Assembly: GCA_030248195.1 (NCBI GenBank)
Contig: JASAND010030239.1
Coordinates: 1-64,000 of the forward strand
Origin: Trissonchulus latispiculum
Taxonomy: Eukaryota; Nematoda; Enoplea; Enoplida; Ironidae
Reading direction: 5' to 3'
Length of the DNA stretch: 64,000 nt
Shown in pieces: positions 47,101-62,100 of the stretch (position 1 is its first letter; every line of letters starts with the position of its first letter). A program made the translations under genes and the position numbers. Below the pieces are notes generated by a model. It was not told the origin of the DNA, did not search any database, and saw nothing but the letters and a program-made list of their open reading frames with translations.

Positions 47101-50100
47101 ATTTTTGATAAGTATATACTCAGAAAGGAGGAACTCGATAGATTCTGAAGACAAGACCTCGTTCCAAAATATGAAACATGTCTCATTTTGAAACCTGTTA
47201 ACAAAGAGTAAGAAATTGGACAATTCCCTAATATTTCGTTAATTAAAACATTTCAAAACATGAGACGTGAAATTCTAAAAGAATGAAATTAATAAATTTC
47301 ATCACCGTTTCTTTAAATCATATATATATATATATATTTGATAAGTACTCAGAAAGCAGAAGCTCGATAGATTCTGAAGACAAGACAAAAACTATTCTTG
47401 TTCCAAAATATGAAAAATTTCTCATTTTGAAAACTGTTAACAATGGGTAGGGTAAGAAATTGGACAATTCCCTAATATTTCGATAATTAAAATATTTAAA
47501 ACATGAAACATGAAATTCTAACAGAATGAAATTAATAAATTTCATCAACGTTTCCTTAAATTATATATATTTTTGACAAGTATATACTCAGAAAGGAGGA
47601 CGAGGAACTCGATAGATTCTGAAGACAAGACAAAAACTATTCTCGTTCCAAAATATGAAACATTTCTCATTTTGAAACCTGTTAACAAAGAGTAAGAAAT
47701 TGGACAATTCCCTAATATTTCGTTAATTAAAACATTTCAAAACATGAGACGTGAAATTCTAAAAGAATGAAATTAATAAATTTCATCACCGTTTCCTTAA
47801 ATCATATATATATATATATTTTTGATAAGTACTCAGAAAGCAGAAGCTCGATAGATTCTGAAGACAAGACAAAAACTATTCTTGTTCCAAAATATGAAAA
47901 ATTTCTCATTTTGAAAACTGTTAACAATGGGTAGGGTAAGAAATTGGACAATTCCCTAATATTTCGATGATTAAAATATTTAAAACATGAAACATGAAAT
48001 TCTAACAGAATGAAATTAATAAATTTCATCAACGTTTCCTTAAATTATATATATTTTTGATAAGTATATACTCAGAAAGGAGGAACTCGATAGATTCTGA
48101 AGACAAGACAAAGCTATTTTCATTCAAAATATAATACATTATTCAATGTTAGTTCAATGCTAATACATAGATAATTCCCAAAATATACACTTTAGGCTAG
48201 AGTAAGAATTAGTAAGTATTAGTACGGCTTCAATAGTACGTAGATATACTTTAGTACGACATAGGTCGTAAAGACTTTAGTACGACGACAGTCGTAAAAT
48301 ACTTTAGTGCGACTATAAGTCGTAAAAGGGTGGGGTAAAGAGCTAGGAGAGACCAATTTTACAAAAACTTTGTTTTCTTAAAACCCGTTAGTATGGAAGA
48401 GAGTATAGAAGGAATTATATACTTTCAAAATTATGAAGCATATAGCACATAAATTTTCCGCGATTATCATGAAAGAGGAAGAAATAAATAGTACACACTC
48501 TTCATTGAAAAACGTGTGTGTACGTACATTCATCCTCTGCTGGCATTTTTTAGTGGGGGGGGGGTGGGCCCCCACTTTTCGGTTCCCCCTCCACTTTTCG
48601 GAACCCCCCCCCCCTTTTGCCCCCGCCCACTTTTCGGCAAGCCCCCACCAACTTTTTTGGGGGTCGCCCAAAAGTGTCAAAAAATTAAGTTTTTGAAGTA
48701 AAATTTTCAAAACTTTTCTCAGTTTTAGCTAAACTTATAAGTTCATTTTAAGCTTAGAAACAGCGATTTTTTGCGTTTTTACCTTAAAAATGCTAATTTT
48801 TCGCAAAAAATTAAGGTATATTTGTACCTTGGGCTCGCCCCCCCCACTCCCCCAACTTCAAAACCCTAAAAAAATGCCAGCTCTGGGTAGAGGATGAAAC
48901 GAAACCAGAGGTCTCTTACACCAGTAAAAGATCAGGCAGAATATCACTGCTGAAAGGACACACTTTAAGATTATAGGCTTTTCTGTTCAGCAAAAGGTTT
49001 TACAGATTGGGTGGTGGCTATTCGCTCAGATTCGGGAAAAATTAATAAATCATTGAAGCTCCTCAGCCTTACAACACATTAAATCATCATCGCGATAGCC
49101 AACTAAATTGCTCTACCTCTAGTGAACATAGAAAAACCTACGGGACAGGAAGTGAAACATACGTTTGTTTCTGAATTTTTAAAACGTTTTTGTTGGTATC
49201 AACTCAAATTTGGTGCATGAGGATCATTTGGACACTGTTAGCTTAAGATGATTAGTTTTTGAGCATGCAGCAAAAATCCAGTCAACACTTTGATGAAACT
49301 TTCCAAAATAAGTCTTTTTAGTATGCTAACACTCTCCGAACAATCCCGCTTCAAAAATTCGACATTTCCGCTCAGGTCAGTTTTTGACAATTTCTGACAG
49401 TCAGGCAGCAGCTGCATAGTCATGACTACATTCGTATTCGAAAGATCTCGTTGAGCTATACATTTTGTATGTGAAAGCATCTTTCTAACTTTTCCCTATA
49501 GTTACTCGTGAGGTATAGCCAACTTTCGTGTGTCATTTTCGCAGAAATTACATAAATCATTATTTCTTGACCTACGCAGGCCGATTTAAGTAAACTAAGA
49601 GCGTCGATTAGAAGGTCTCACAGAGGCTAATTGTCCGAGCCATGATCATCTTCCAATTGCTATCCCGCCAGCTGCTATCATAAAAATGTAGTTTTGCAAA
49701 AACAAGACCAATTTTTCCAGCGGCTTTGGAGCATTTAATACACGCAAGTTGGACAGTTTCCAAATTAACAGGATGTGTTCTACGCACAAGGGTCAGGTTA
49801 CCCCTCCAGGAATACAAATCAGCAACGATAATGACTACTACGGTCATATTGCCTGATCGCTCAGATTCGGGAAAAATTGCTAACTCATTGAAAGTCTCAG
49901 TCAACAGAGTGAAAAGAATCATCATTGCGACAACAGACAAAACCCAAGCCTAACCATACACTTAAAACAAGTCTGAAACTGGCCTACAAACCACACTGTA
50001 ACAAGGGGGTATGGGGGGTAGGGGACCCCTCAAAAACTGGAGGTTCAGTATACAAGGGCTGCTAAACTTAGAGCCAAGGGACAAGGGACAGTGCCAGGAA

Positions 50101-53100
50101 AGGCAGGTCAAACTGAAAATTAATGGAAATTTTAGCCAAAAATAGCTAAAAGATTTTTAGATTTTCAAAAAAATTCCAAAAATCGCTAAAAACTGCTTAT
50201 TTTGCTCTACACTGGCTGTAAAATAGTTAATTTTGCGCTAAATTCGCTCAAAATTTGCAAAAATTGCACTTTTTCTAGTAAATTTTCTGCTGGGACCCTT
50301 CCCCCCCCCTCCCAAATTTGAGATAAGGTACAAGGGCAGGTAAAATTTGGGCTAAAACAGGTACAATACAGGACCCCTCAGGAATTGGTACCCTTGTTAA
50401 TGTATGCTACAAACCCTCAAAATTTTAGGAGAGGGGGAAAGAAAGTGAGAGAGGGAGGGGGGGGGTTCAAAGTTTCTGTGAATCTTCAATTCTTCTAATG
50501 GGGGGCCCAGACCAGACCACCTACCAGAGTGTATGGGTGTTGACCCATATGGCGGCATAGCTGTAGGCACACATCTCCGAGTCCGTATCCGTCTCGGGGA
50601 AGGGCGGCCCCGTCGTCGAGGAGGGGTGCGCGGAGGCGCCTCCACCTGCTCCGGGCGGAGTCAGTCCGTACTGTCGCACGGCCTGATAGATGGTGATGTT
50701 GTAGGGCAGTGGATGAGTGCCCATCATAAACTGTATACGATGCTGGTCTTGCTCTGCGGCCGCTGTGGCTGCACTCTACAAACACAAAAGCAACACCACT
50801 AGTCCATAATAGACAGATACATTACGTATGCTAAATAGATAAATGTTTATGCTAAATCCAGGCTCGCATCCAGGATTTTGAAAAAGACAGGGGGGGTGGG
50901 GGGGTCCAAGCTCAAATACAGCGTGGGGGCGGGGGAGCGAAGCCCCTCTCCTACAGAAGATGAAGAATTAACGCATTTTTGTCCCAAACTAGTACATTAG
51001 ATGTTTAATTCTTTCAAGCACTAAATTATTACGCCAAAGGTTCGAAAAGCATTAAAAAACGGCTGATTTTGCTATAAACTTAGCAAATAGTTTTCCCTTT
51101 CACACCCCAAAAAAGGAGGAGGGGTCTAGAACTCTGACACCCCCCTCTCCCGGGTCCCTTGGTGCGGCCTTGGCTAAATCGAATGTATATACATAATTAT
51201 ATAACAAACACAACTTAGAACACTTTCAGCTGTGGACCGTTAGCTATTAGGATGACAGGCTGCAGAGGACCCGCCTGTCGCTCTGCCATCGGAAAAAAAA
51301 CAGACACAACGACAAAACAACGGAGGTAAAAAGGATGGACGGATAAAAAACCCAACAGTAACTGACTGACTATAGTACAACTGATTAACCACCTATCCAT
51401 AATGCAATGTGTATTTATAATAAGCAAAATTCAATATATACCATATTGTCATCAATATCTTCATCGGAGGCGTCCTCATCAGTGCTGTCATCATAGTCCT
51501 CCTGGAAATACAATTACACGTTCAAGTGTTGTCAGTGTTTCATGGAACTTTTCCTTCGACTTGCGGAACTTAGCTAAAGCAAGTTGCCAGACTGGAGAAC
51601 TTGTACACGCAAGCTCAGGTGCCACTTTGCATGTATATAGCTAATCCTTGAACAATTAGCCAAAACAATGTTTGAGAATTCATACAAATTTCAACAGTGA
51701 AATAAAGTGTTTGAATACCAACGCTATAATATAATAATATGCTTCCCAAAGAGTATTGTCATGAAATTTCTCATTAAAATTCGAAAAATTCGAATAAGAT
51801 ATGTATAGCAATTTTTTAGTTATTCCATGATTGTTCAGTGAAAATTCCCTCAACTACTTGAACCGCAACGCAAGTGCAAGTTGCAAAGTGCAGGTAGTGA
51901 CAATTTTTATGAAACAGATTCTGACCGCAAAAGCTAGCCGACAACTTGTATAACTTGCTGACTTGCAACTTCTTGCGGTTCAAGCGCAAGCACAACTCCA
52001 AGGTTTATGAAACACTTGACTTGGAACTTGCAAAGCTTTATAAAACTGACCCCATGGGGGTCACAACCATTATACCACCGATTATATCAATTAAATTGGT
52101 TAAAACCTATAAATTAAACCTATTTGTATACGTAGTATTGTCCTGTACGTGAGCTAGAGAACTGAATATCAAACGTGGACACCCAAAGTCAGACCAACCA
52201 AGCTGGTCTGACTTTGGGTGTCCACGTTTGATTGTCATTTCTCTAAACTGTAATATCATCGTATCCTTCGGGATCCGTGGACTTGTGGCTGTTTTGACTG
52301 TATCTACCCTATTGTACTGTACCTGAACAATGCGACCATAGCCCCGAAGCAACATGTATCGTTCTAAGGCAGAGACGAGGGCCAGTGGGTCTATCTTGAC
52401 GGGGCCGCGGCGCCACTGGCGGAGATTGCTGCACTCTGGGTGACGACGCAGCGCACACTGAAAGACAACAACAGCACCACCACACACACAATAACAATAA
52501 TAAATTACATTACATTATAGCATAACAGCGGACAAAACACAAAAATTTGCTGGAGTTTAGGAAAATTTAAAATTGAAGAAAAAAGGGGAAAAAATCCCCG
52601 CAGCCTACAACTGATCTGACCGAAGGACACGTACCTTCAGCTGATGAGTATGAAAGAACTTCAAGGCATAGAGGCCGCGAAGACTCCCAGAGGAGCCCCC
52701 AGGGAGATCGTGCACTTTCACCGGAAACTAAAACAACAACAAGCACAAAAACAAGCACAAAATAAACAAAATACAGCAAAACATGAACAGCTGTTGCAAC
52801 CAGGAAAGATTACATGCCTTTTAGGGAAACAAACGAAGAGCTACTATTGTCGCTTTGACCCCCCCAAAAAAACGTCAGAGCCATTAGCAGACAGACACAG
52901 TCGTCAATGACTGACACAGAAGAAAACAAACCAGTATAGTAAGTAAAAAATAAAGTAAAAAGTACATACGTATACCTGTTCAATCTGAGTGAAACAGGCA
53001 TGAAGCTTTGTCAGAAGGTGACTCAGGGAAGGCTTCCGATCCAGGCTCAGGCTTACCTCTCCATCAGACTCCTGAAAAAAACAGAGACACACAAATTCCG

Positions 53101-56100
53101 CGGCAAAATGTACAGAACAGAATACAGTATATTCTCTGAAAATAATGCAATAAGCACAATTCCAAATTCCTGCTGTAAATGGGACATGCAGCACCATCGT
53201 ATTACGTCGACTAAAGTTTTTACGGAAGAGCCTGAAACCGACCTCTCCAGGGATTTTTGCTTTCGCCACAACCACCCCTTGCACAAATTTTTGCTAAGAA
53301 TAGGTCAGTATTCAAAAATATTCCGGCCTTCTAAAAAAGTTTCTAATTTCAGATTAAAACCAGGATGGATTTTTAAAAATTTTATCAATTCTCCATGAAA
53401 AATGCGCCAAAAAACGACTGATTTTAGGCTCCTTCTTGCCAAAAAACCCCCTTCACGACAGTTTCTTCCGGAATCACTCCTTGAAAAAAATCCCAGGGGT
53501 GGACGGGTCACCTGCAGATGAAGACATGACATGTACTGCTGTATCACAACCGCAAAAACATCCCCCCCGATGCTTGTCGTGTCAGACGACGACACGTTTG
53601 TTTCTATTAAATACAAACATCCACTGTCTGATGCACAGGAGAGCACAGTCATATACGTACGTTTGTTATACGTACCTCTAGATTGAGAAAGAGGGATGCA
53701 AAGAGGCGAAGTCGCTGCTGTCGCTGTGCGATCGTGAGGGTGGGAGAGCGAAGGGTGGCGATGAGGGCGGAGACCAGGCCGCTGTGGATGATCTCAAACG
53801 GGCTGACGTCCGACTCTCGCAGGATGGACTCAACCTCCGCAAAGCCCTCCTTCAGATTCTGAAATATATACCACACGTTACACGTATATACAACAACAAA
53901 GCACAGCCATGAACATTAGCTTAATTTTTTATTTTTATTCTATTTTTATCTATAGTTTTTTTCGAGATATTATGGCCACTACTGGGGAGATGTTTTAGAA
54001 AGTGCGTATATATACATATTGTTCGAAATAAGGAAAAGAACTAAGGCTAAGCACGTTTTCATGTTCAGAAAATAATGTACAAACTGCTACAACCACACCA
54101 AATCGGATACGCGTATTTTGGTACTCATTTTTGCGTGCCTAGACAGTTATTAACATAAGTTATAGCTAATTTCTACCGAAGAAACGAAAATTTTTTATAA
54201 ATATTGCGTGTCTACACATTGCAGAAAAATTCTGGGGGGTGTCCATGTCCACAATTTCGGAGGGGGGGATAGCGGTAGGAATTTCCCATTCCCCCTGGCT
54301 ATGCGACTGTGAAGAGCCATAAATTGACTGAAACAAATTCCCCCTCCACCACCCAACATAGTTAGTGTCCTGAATTTTTCCTGTGCATGCCCCAAAAAAT
54401 AGCACCATTGTTAGCATAGTTTTTAGTAAAAAGTTAGCTCAAGCAAATTCCTTGCTCCTCAGACTTGGGGGAGGGGACCAAAAACAGAAACCCCCCATTC
54501 CCAGGAAAAAAACCAGAGGCTTCTATAGCACTGGATACTGGAGGCAAAAACCCAAGGTGGGCAAAATAGAGAAAGTATAAGCTAAAAATAGTAGGGGTCA
54601 GTGGTTAACCTACATGTCCAGAATGTAGATTTTGAGCGGCAGTTTTGAGACGCGTGAGAATGTTGAGGGCGGAGTGCTGTCTCTCCGCGTCCGCGTCCTT
54701 CGAGCCCGTGTCAAAGTATTGACTGTTCAACTTTTGAGCTGAAACAACATACAACAATAAAATCCCCCAATCAATACATGGTTAGCAATTTTTTACGTTA
54801 CAAACAGTATTGTACGTATATATATATATAGATTACAGCAAAAATCGCAAGTGCATGACATCAACCTCCGCTTAACTCAATGTGTTTGCAAAAGCTATTA
54901 GATTGATTCCAATTCGAGCATTGTTTTAAAGTAAAACAATTGCTTGACTGAAGTTACCACAACAATGTAAGCCTATACAGACCTTGCGTTTGAATCCAGG
55001 CGGAAACCTTCTGTCGGTTGGCGTTACTTTGAGCGGAATTATAGCTGGCCGTGTAACCAGCAGGCTAAAACAACCAAGCAATCAATAAATCAATCAATCA
55101 CAAAAACATTGCACCAGCAGTGACAGGACCAAAAGGTGGGGGCTTAATCCTACAGCTTTCTCTTCTTTGAAACTAGTAAGCCTGCGATCGTCATTCATGG
55201 AAAAACATTTTCCAGCAAAAAAATTTGCAGAACAATCCTTGTAAGGTAGTGGAGTGGGAGCAGGGATGCACACCTAGCCAACATATTTTGTAGCTATGTC
55301 ACGGGGAAATTGCACGGTCAAGCTTCGGCAACTGCCATACGTCATTCATTTTACATATATACCACGTCTGCGTAGTTACAGCTATCACAAATAAGTGGCT
55401 CCTTGGCTCTCTCCTGTTTCGAAATAAGGCTTTGCCTTGCCTTAGTGACTGCAGGACAGGCGTTTTTCATTATTTCTCTATGATTAATGCCTTGCATCCT
55501 TCGTGGATCCGCCTGCTGTGGTCCGCGTTTACCTGATTTTCTTGATGTACAGTTACAGTGGTCAGATAATATTACAAGAAAGAAAAATGCTCCTCCGGAG
55601 CATGGAAAAGTAATATGGGTGGATGTGGTGAGGTTGCGAAATCAAGAGAGGACTAGCTTTGAAAATGCTTAATATGGGGCTAGGTTCTAAAAGAAAGGAG
55701 GACTAGGTTGTGGGCGAACTAATATCGCGAACTAATACTAACTAGCGTCGCCGAACAACCCATATTCGCGGGCTGTAAATATTATACATTCATCTATATC
55801 AGTTTCTAGACTTTAAATTATAGCTCCAGATTCTAAATTAGATGATATAATCTATATCCGCCTATCGTACTTCCATGTATTATATAGTCGGACTTTTCCT
55901 TCGAGAAAGTCTAAGCTTACTGTTCATTTTAAGCATTTATACAGACAGCATATTTAAAGAATGATTTTATAGCGATTGTCCTTTACTGCAACCCTGCCGG
56001 ATTGAACCAATAGTTTTACTGCCACATCCCCATGTTTCTGTCCGATACTTGTCATAATCCAACTAAAGTTAAGGTATATAGCTAGCCTAAAACTGCCCAG

Positions 56101-59100
56101 GCAAACAACTACTACGTATATCTCGATGATTACCTATTCAACATTTTTTACTCTAATGCTGACCGTTCTATACAAGCAACAAAAATGCTCCGCACAAAAG
56201 GGGATAATATGTGTGTTGGGCCTATGTCTGTCGTTTAAATTCCGGTTGAGAAAGCAAGTATATATATATCCGACACAGCAAGTTTAGGTGGATCGTTCTA
56301 TGGCGAAAGTTGCTCAGTTCGATGCGGGCTTTCATTTGGTACCAAATTTGACCACTTTTGAAAATTTTAATTTTCGACCCAAAATCGTTTAAGTCCCCAC
56401 CCCACCTCACCACAGGCCTCTACAGCCACTTTAGGTACGCACTTCTATGACAAGAGTTGCTCAGTTCGATGCGGGCTTTCATTTGGTACCAAATTTGACC
56501 ACTTTTGAAAATTTTAATTTTTGACCCAAAATCGCCTAAGTCCCCACCCCACCCCACCACAGCCTCTACAGCCACTTTAGGTAAGCACTTCTATGACAAA
56601 AGTTGCTCAGTTCGATGCGGGCTTTCATTTGGTACCAAATTTGACCACTTTTGAAAATTTTAATTTTTGACCCAAAATCGCCTAAGTCCCCACCCCACCC
56701 CACCACAGGCCTCTACAGCCACTTTAGGTACGCACTTCTATGACAAGAGTTGCTCAGCTCACTTAGGGCTTTCATTTGGTACCAAATTTGACCACTTTTG
56801 AAAATTTTAATTTTTGACCCAAAATCGCCTAAGTCCCCACCCAACCCCACCACAGCACTCTAAAGCCACTTTGAGCAAGCAATTCTATGACAAAAGTTGC
56901 TCAGCTCACTTAGGGCTTTCATTTGGTACCAAATTTGACCACTTTTGAAAATTTTAATTTTTGACCCAAAATCGCCTAAGTCCCCACCCAACCCCACCAC
57001 AGCACTCTACAGCCACTTTGAGCAAGCAATTCTATGACAAAAGTTGCTCAGCTCACTTAGGGCTTTCATTTGGTACCAAATTTGACCACTTTTGAAAATT
57101 TTAATTTTTGACCCAAAATCGCCTAAGTCCCCACCCAACCCCACCACAGCACTCTACAGCCACTTTGAGCAAGCAATTCTATGACAAAAGTTGCTCAGCT
57201 CACTTAGGGCTTTCATTTGGTACCAAATTTGACCACTTTTGAAAATTTTAATTTTTGACCCAAAATCGCCTAAGTCCCCACCCAACCCCACCACAGCACT
57301 CTACAGCCACTTTGAGCAAGCAATTCTATGACAAAAGTTGCTCAGCTCACTTAGGGCTTTCATTTGGTACCAAATTTGACCACTTTTGAAAAATTTTATT
57401 TTTGACCACTTCACCCCCTACCCGATTTACCCTTCAAACGGCAAAGTGGAGCCAGTCCAGCAAAATGGGTGGGTCGGACGGCAAAACGGACTCCGGGAAT
57501 GAGCTGGGCGCACCAGAAAACCTCTATGGACAAAGTTTTGAGAGGCCATGCACAGTCCTATATGGTGTTCTTGGAAGTCGGTACCGACTTGACCCTCCCG
57601 ACAGCAAAGTGGAACCAGCCCAGCAATATGGGTGGGTCCGACGGCAAAACTGCTTACGGGAATCAATTCGCCGTGCCAGAAAACCTTTGTATGGAAGAAT
57701 TGAGCTTTCTAAGTTGAATACACAGCGAGAAATTTCGATTTTTCATTTTTCGAATTTTCACAATTTTTGACCGGCCACTGTGGTCGCATGGGAAGTGATA
57801 GAGAAACGAGACTTAGCTATTTAGTTAGTTCAATATATGTAGTTTCTGAATATAAAAAGAAATCGGCTCCAGCTCTTAACGTTCGAGCTGCGCAGCGACC
57901 ACAAAAATGGTCACTTTTCGCTCTGAGCCGACTTTGCGGCGCCGCTGCGGCGCTGTGGCGCACCTGCGGCGCAAAAAAAGTAGCGATTCTTAAATGGCGC
58001 ATGGGGTACTACCAGACCCTATACCCCTTTAGGTCCGGCCTCCGCTGCAGATTACGTGAAAGAGGCGGAAAGTCAGGACAATACGACCATTAAATAGGAG
58101 AAACCGGAAAAAAACATCGCCGCCATAACCGGTCCGGGGCGTAACTTTTTAACGGTAAGTGATACGGGGCTGAAACTTCACAGACATACTAAACTCGATG
58201 TGCTCTACAATTTGCGCATGAAATCTGCGCAGGATCTGCGCAGGATTTTGCGCAGCCTCTGCGCAGCTTATTTTACGGTGTCTCCAGCGACTTTTGACAC
58301 ATATTATAGGGGTCGCTGCCGCGACCCCTATGATATATGTGACAAACGGTGAAGCGAAGCGTGCAAGCCCGCGAATATGGGTTGTTCGGCGACGCTGTGC
58401 CCATATTAGTTCGCCCACAACCTAGTCCTCCTTTCTTTTAGAACCTAGCCCCATATTAAGCATTTTCAAAGCTAGTCCTCTCTTGATTTCGCAACCTCAC
58501 CACATCCACCCATATTACTTTTCCATGCTCCGGAGGAGCATTTTTCTTTCTTGTCCTCTTAGCACTTTAAAGATTCTCTGACAATATTCCACTGTTGTTG
58601 AACATTGGCCTTAAGATTAGCTCGTATGCCGTTAGCTTATGCCAGCATGTCCTCAGCATAAATTTGATGAGACGAGGGATGGTCGTCGGTCGCATTTTTA
58701 CCCACTTTAGCAAGTGGGTAAGCACAGTATAATCCGTAGGATAGAACCAAAGACTGCATCCTCTGACGACAACTATACCAATGCATTATCGGACAGATTC
58801 ATTCTATATAATTCTCTATTCCAATGATTGACTCGGAACGTACACACTTTTCTTGACTATATATATGACATACCCCAAAACATTAATATTAATGGTGGAC
58901 AAGAAATAAATGTAAGGCGAACTAAGAAAGAAGTTTACTAACAAAATTAGCCAAAATATGTAACAGAAAAAAATTCAAAACCAAGTCGCACAAAAACTTA
59001 ATACTCTGTAAACCGAGACGCAATAAAAGCCCATAAAGTGTAGATCGAACACTAAAGCACTCACCATGACCTATATATGCGGTCAGAAGATACAGTACAC

Positions 59101-62100
59101 AAGTATATATATAGACATTGGCAGATCGATAATTCAATGAAGGGTAGGGGTGTGCCTATGGCAAAAATATTTCAACCCGGTCTTGGGAGCGGATGCCCCC
59201 AGAAATTAAGTAATTTTAATTTTGACCCGACCGGACCCACTGGGGGTGGGGTACCCACCCACAGGTCGGAGGGGCCACTTTTTGTGGGTGGTACAATGAC
59301 AAAAGTTGTTCGCCTCGCCAAGGGCTTTCATTTGATACCAAACATGACCACCTTTGAAGACTTTCATTTTTGACCCACACCCGACCCACAGGTCGGTGGG
59401 GCCACTTTTTGTGGGTGGCATAATGACAAAAGTTGATCGCCTCGCCAAGGGCTTTCATTTGATACCAAACATGACCACCTTTGAAGACTTTCATTTTTGA
59501 CCCACACCCGACCCGCAGTGGGTGAGGCACCCACCCACAGGTCGGTGGGGCCACTTTTTGTGGGTGGCATAATGACAAAAATTGATCGCCTCGCCAAGGG
59601 CTTTTATTTGATACCAAACATGACCACCTTTGAAGACTTTCATTTTTGACCCACACCCGACCCGCAGTGGGTGAGGCACCCACCCACAGGTCGGTGGGGC
59701 CACTTTTTGTGGGTGGCATAATGACAAAAATTGATCGCCTCGCCAAGGGCTTTTATTTGATACCAAACATGACCACCTTTGAAGACTTTCATTTTTGACC
59801 CACACCCGACCCGCAGTGGGTGAGGCACCCACCCACAGGTCGGTGGGGCCACTTTTTGTGGGTGGCATAATGACAAAAGTTGATCGCCTCGCCAAGGGCT
59901 TTCATTTGATACCAAACATGACCACCTTTGAAGACTTTCATTTTTGACCCCCACCTGACCCCCGACCCGCAGGCCCTGGGGGTCAGGGGTCACATCCACC
60001 GACCTCGGCAGTATGCCCATCGTTTTCAGCGACCCTGATTTACTATATTTGGGCACCACCCCAAGGCCGAAAAACGCCATTTTTAATGACTTTTAGACCA
60101 TTTCTAGTAAAAGTGGGACTTAGAAACTTTTCGCCAAAACAGGTGAAAAATGCAAAGTTTGGGCCTATCTCCTGAAAGCTACAGAGCGAAATTAAAAAAT
60201 CCCCCTCGTTACTTTGTGTGCATTGGCCGAAATATTCAAATAAAATAAACCAAACCGATCTAGCTGCTAGCCTATGAAAAAAAGTCCACCACAACCGAAG
60301 TGCCAAAATAGCGAAAGTCCGACTTTGGGACCTTGGCACAGAGCCAAAATTGGCCAGGTGCCAAAATGACCAAAAAAGGTAGCATGGGGGGATACTGTCT
60401 ACCAACATATAACAGTAGTATTGGACCAAAATGCCCACAACGTTCCAACACTTCGCTAGAAAATGCACTTCCGAAAAGCGTTATTCACCTAGAAAAAAAG
60501 CAAACGCAAACTAACTGTTGCCAAGTGCAAAAATTCGAAGTTTCGAATTCGAACCAAAAGTATGGTGATACTTCTAGTACTACTCGAGTACTTTACGATG
60601 GTAACATTTTTACCCCTCCCGCACCTCTAATTAGCTGGCACCAGGCCAACACGGTCTCAAGGGGGCCGCGCAGACGCCTTTACACCCATATTATGTAGGG
60701 GCGCTATCGCGCCCCTACATAATACGTACCAGTGACAAGAATCGATCCAGATATGGAGACGCTCCCCCCGGAGTCCCGCCAGCCGACATGACCAAATGAT
60801 GATGATGATGTGGATGTGACAGGGTCCCCTGGCGCAATCCCCCACGGCCACCTTCCCCTCCCGTGGAGGAAGAGGAGAGCCCCAGGGAGGACCGGAGACT
60901 CCCGCCCATCGAAAGGGTGCTCTCATGATGGTGCTGTGATTGCTGCTGCTGCTGTTGCTGTGAATGTGATCGAGCCCAGCGAGAAAATGGCAGAGCGCTG
61001 AGGAAATTGCTGGCACTGGTGGCCAGTTTTGAGCCACCGCCCCCGCCGCCACCTCCACCACTGGACAGAGAATGAAGTCCCGTGGATGAGTTAGGGGGAG
61101 AAGGGCCGCCCGATCCAGAGAGACAACTCGTCACCAGGAAACTGGAGGGGACTGAAGAACTGGAGGAACCACTGCTCCCGCCGCGTGAAGACTTCCCTGA
61201 AAAAAAAGAGAAACATGAAAACCATACTACTTACTTACTTATATAGGACATTAATTGCATGACAACTTCTTCCAACATTACTTTACTGTCTAAGTCTATC
61301 ACTATCACTCTGTGTACGCTGGCAGCATAGAGCACAGTGTGTAGCTTAAACAGCAGCAGAAAAGCGTCAACAAAACCAGGTAGCCAAAACAAATTAGGTC
61401 ACACCATCTTTCACTCTTTTCAATGACAGAACTGTTTCCAAAAAGCTCAAATCCTTTCTAACCCACCCTAGAAAAATTGACCACATATAGGTAACGAAAT
61501 CTCTGTAAGACTAGGTCGGCTCGGTTCGGCTCGGGTGTCAAGACCTACAGACGTACCCTCTTTGGTATTCGGCGAGGAGCGATGGTGCGAGGACCGGCCG
61601 CGTCCCCCACTCCGGGTGGAATGAGCACTCGCCGGTACCATCATCAGATCCAAAGGCTTATCCTGGCTGCTCCTGGTCCCTCCTCCTTTGCTCCCACCCG
61701 ACGAGGACTCCTCACTGACGCGTCGTCGAGTCGTCCGCGTCCGCTCTCCACTCACTGCGGTCGTCCCACGCGATCCTCCGCCAGTCCCCGTCTTTCCCGC
61801 GGCTGTGGAGGAGGAGGATCGGGAGGATTTGCTGGGATCAGCCGCAGTGGCACTGTGTGTGGTCATCGTCGTTGTCACTGCGGCCGTTGTGGTCGTCAGC
61901 GGGGTCAGTGGGATGATGGGAGTCGATCGTAGACTACCCATCATGCCCTGACTGATCCCGGCGCCACTGGTCGCGCTAGTGTTGTTGTTGTTGTTGTTGA
62001 AGGTCATAATGCTATCTCCGGAGAGCGGTGATGCCAGAGTGGTTGCTGCACCGCCGCCACCACCACCGCCACCGCCATAGTCCGCCAAAGACGTCACAGT

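Noticed and set aside
56250..57420. Regular direct repeats as a CRISPR array
   Set aside because: The whole 147-bp unit is repeated with no distinct spacers, and the genome is eukaryotic.
59206..60080. Overlapping Pro/Lys/Trp-rich frames, several starting MARRS
   Set aside because: They repeat with the 149-bp unit and exist only because the unit length keeps some frames open.
61582..61951. Plus-strand Arg/Pro-rich frames
   Set aside because: Antisense shadows of the low-complexity TRIP12 exon.
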